Assembly (NCBI RefSeq): GCF_020520425.1
Contig: NC_079492.1
Location: forward strand, 141,674,361 to 141,738,360
DNA: 64,000 bases
Direction: 5' to 3'
Origin: Spinacia oleracea
Taxonomy: Eukaryota > Streptophyta > Magnoliopsida > Caryophyllales > Amaranthaceae
Numbering within the stretch: position 1 is the first letter of the stretch; every line of letters begins with the position of its first letter. The notes beneath the pieces were generated by a model, which had not been told where the DNA came from, made no database searches, and saw only the letters and a list, made by a program, of their open reading frames with translations. A program made the translations under genes and the position numbers. Shown piece by piece: positions 61,930 through 64,000 of the stretch.

Positions 61930-63140
61930 GAATCAAGTGCAACCAATGCCGCCCGTGGGGATAAAAAAAGAGTCATCAACCCCAAGGTGGCTCCAAATCT
62001 CTTTAGTTCGTGGGTAATCCCTAAAAATATATAAAGTATTCTCGGGTTCATTTTGACACCAAGTACAAATATTAGTTGGACCAACATGTCTTACAAACAA
62101 GGTATGATTATGAAGCAATCTATCAAGGAAAGCAAGCCAAATAAAAAATCTGAATTTTGGAATCGTAAGAGTCCTCTTGTGAGGAAGAGTGCATTTGAAT
62201 AACCGCCATAGCATTTTTGAAATCGAACTTTCCATTAGAAGACATTTTTGAAAACATGAAATCTTTTTTACCAAAAGACAGACTTGAGAGGGGGATAGAT
62301 GCACATAGTTACTTCACACAATCAAGGAAAGGGAAAGAGCTAGATTGAGGAGAAGTCCCGGGTACAATTGAGCATGAGTTTAATAACAGTAAAGTCAACA
62401 TCTCCCTTGTGTATTGGACGAGAAATCATCCGCCTAATGTTGGAAATAATACGTGTAACCATGAAATTGACAATAAAATAATAAGAAAGAACACAATACT
62501 CAATAATTGATCTCAAAAGCGTTTTCAGTGACGAATGCTCCCCAAGGGTAACACAACTAACTTCCAACTCTGTACCCCGATTAGAAGGCTGGAATTACTT
62601 CAAGAACTGCTCAAATCTCTATGAGACAATAATGAGAGAGATAATATTTTTTAGGGTTTTTTTTTGTTTCTCTATGTGTCTCTAAGTATGTATCTTGGAA
62701 TAAATAAAGGAGTATTTATAAGGAATTTGGTATAAATCGCAACTCATAAACAATACTCCAAAACCAATAACCCACGACAAACACTGAAACAGACCCACAA
62801 GCGTTATCATGTTAAAGGGATCCGTATTGCATTAACAATACCAACACCTAAGAGGCTTATCCCCAAGCTAGTTTTCCTTCCACAAATCCATCCGCAATTC
62901 CCCACGAAATTGTCCTTGAAAGGTTCCACATTCTACCCATAGCTTTCCACAAATAGGACCCCGAAGAGAAGGTTCTAAAGAGGTTGTTGGACTTCGAATA
63001 TTTATCATTAAAAACTTGGACGGCCAGATTATATTCTTGGTGGATCATTCTCCACCACAATTTTAAAATGTAAGCTCTATTTAAAGTCCTCATACAACCA
63101 ATTCCTAGACCCGCTCTTGCTTTGATTTATCAATTCTCTC
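61930..63140 (-). mobile_element. L1-type LINE remnant (end of RT and zf-RVT)
   Basis: On the - strand, ARAGLGIGCMRTLNRAYILK and then LWWRMIHQ, SYLWKAM and ISWGIADG (63130-62880) are the end of a plant L1 reverse-transcriptase ORF. Further on, PKFRFFIWLAFLDRLLHNHT and CTWCQNEPENTLYIF (about 62160-62020) match the zinc-binding zf-RVT domain. The two parts are in order but separated by stops and frame changes (about 62870-62570 has no recognisable LINE protein). The RNase H domain seen in the other LINE at 30.1-30.7 kb is not present. A dead copy; the two LINEs are different insertions. Confidence 0.75.
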
Positions 63141-63248
63141 CCCACTATGTGTAAACCCTTTTTATCACTCTCCTTTTCCAAATGAATTTAGCCATGCAAC
63201 TATTTATAGATTTGAGAATGGGTTTGGAAAGGAGAATTTATGCATGTA

Positions 63249-63441
63249 CTCTCTCCGTTTCCAAATAAGTGTTTTGTTTGGAGATAATTCTTTATTGATA
63301 AAGTATAAATAAAAGGGGATTTTATGAGGAAAAAGTGAAAAAAAATGTAGGATGTGTAAGAAAAAGCAATCATGATTTATGAGAAAGTGAGAAAAATGTA
63401 TGTCCAAAAAACATAATCATAACACTTTCTAGGGAACGCCG
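63249..63441. mobile_element. Short Stowaway-like MITE, decayed
   Basis: Starts ctctccgtttccaaataagt after TA and ends near aacactttctagggaacgcc before TA, an inverted match with several differences. About 193 bp, non-coding. Confidence 0.5.
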
Positions 63442-64000
63442 TAAATAATTAGGCACAATATTCAAAGTAAAGGAGACGAGATACAATCTACTCGCCTTAG
63501 GAGAAACTTAGATTTCTAAGAAGCGAACAACAATGTTGTTCATGATAAACTTACCAGTAGAATAAGTGGATCTCGTTCTCAATACAGAAAATCCTAAATC
63601 AGGGTTAAGTATCAAGAATTATTTACAGTCGGTGAAGATAGAGAAAGAAAAGATCGAGGAATCATGGAGAAAGAAGTCAAGTTCGATAATTCGTCATGTT
63701 TTCATGGCAAACAAGTGTGTACAATACGCAAATCCAAGATTGAGTGCAGTGATCCAGACATTGTATCGTACCGCTTATCGGTCCGAGCTATAGCCTTACG
63801 GTTTGCATTCGTTTTGAAACCATAACTTGGAAAAGCGCTTAAGGATTAAAAAGCTTTACTTATTACGTTAATCCATGCAAGGAAAACAAAGAAATTCAAC
63901 TCCGAGCATAGACAATGTATTTAATCTATCAATGTTGTGTACGAGATTAAATTTCCTAACAGTGATGATTATGTGGTGAAGTTAAAGTCGGGTGCCTGTG
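63442..64000. other. Window end, nothing recognised
   Basis: A 75-codon open frame at 63566-63793 (+) has no recognisable domain. No splice structure or transposon end could be supported. The sequence runs off the window. Confidence 0.4.

Noticed and set aside
63566-63793. Possible new 75-aa gene
   Set aside because: No conserved motif, no neighbours to support it, and it lies beside a LINE and a MITE at the window edge.

Overview
This window is nuclear DNA from a flowering plant. The genes are split by many introns (KEULE-like has 21 coding exons), the non-coding DNA is very AT-rich, and the space between genes is full of plant transposons: Stowaway-like MITEs, Mutator-like MITEs, a mini-CACTA, tRNA-derived SINEs, LINE pieces and a broken Ty1/copia copy. 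All six proteins have close relatives in eudicots. The SINEs and the frequent ACTCCGTA-type motifs suggest Caryophyllales (spinach, beet or quinoa relatives), but that is only a weak inference.

Layout. (1) 1.5-18.2 kb, + strand: a complete 664-codon SEC1/Munc18 gene of the KEULE type, with large introns carrying several insertions. (2) 19.1-22.9 kb, - strand: a complete 491-aa class II CPD photolyase (PHR1/UVR2 type), tail-to-tail with KEULE. (3) 22.9-26.1 kb: MITEs and old repeats. (4) 26.1-28.5 kb, - strand: a 257-aa protein resembling Arabidopsis At4g22758 (ubiquitin-like DUF7054 family). (5) 30.1-30.7 kb, - strand: a LINE tail with an RNase H domain. (6) 32.4-34.1 kb, - strand: an intronless PLS-type PPR protein, orthologue-like to At4g22760, with a possible extra 5' exon at 35.1 kb. 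(7) 36.8-38.8 kb, - strand: a 160-aa SecE-like membrane protein in five small exons. (8) 39-56.5 kb: gene-poor, with nested MITEs, a CACTA element, tandem repeats and a copia fossil. (9) 56.8-60.7 kb, + strand: a complete 295-aa sterol 4-alpha-methyl oxidase 1 (SMO1). (10) 60.7-64 kb: a SINE, a LINE remnant and a MITE.

The genes do not form one pathway: membrane fusion at cytokinesis, UV repair, organelle RNA processing, protein translocation and sterol synthesis are all present. Their order is the interesting part. From memory, KEULE and PHR1 are neighbours in Arabidopsis (At1g12360/At1g12370), SMO1-1 lies beside SEC1B (At4g12110/At4g12120), and SMO1-2 lies beside At4g22758 and At4g22760. 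This window carries all these families in one 60-kb block, so it may keep the arrangement that Arabidopsis later duplicated and divided.

I found no convincing tRNA or rRNA gene, no CRISPR array and no clearly new gene system. The strongest new observations are the exact target-site duplications that define small insertions, the MITE families present in more than one copy, and the three-way synteny.
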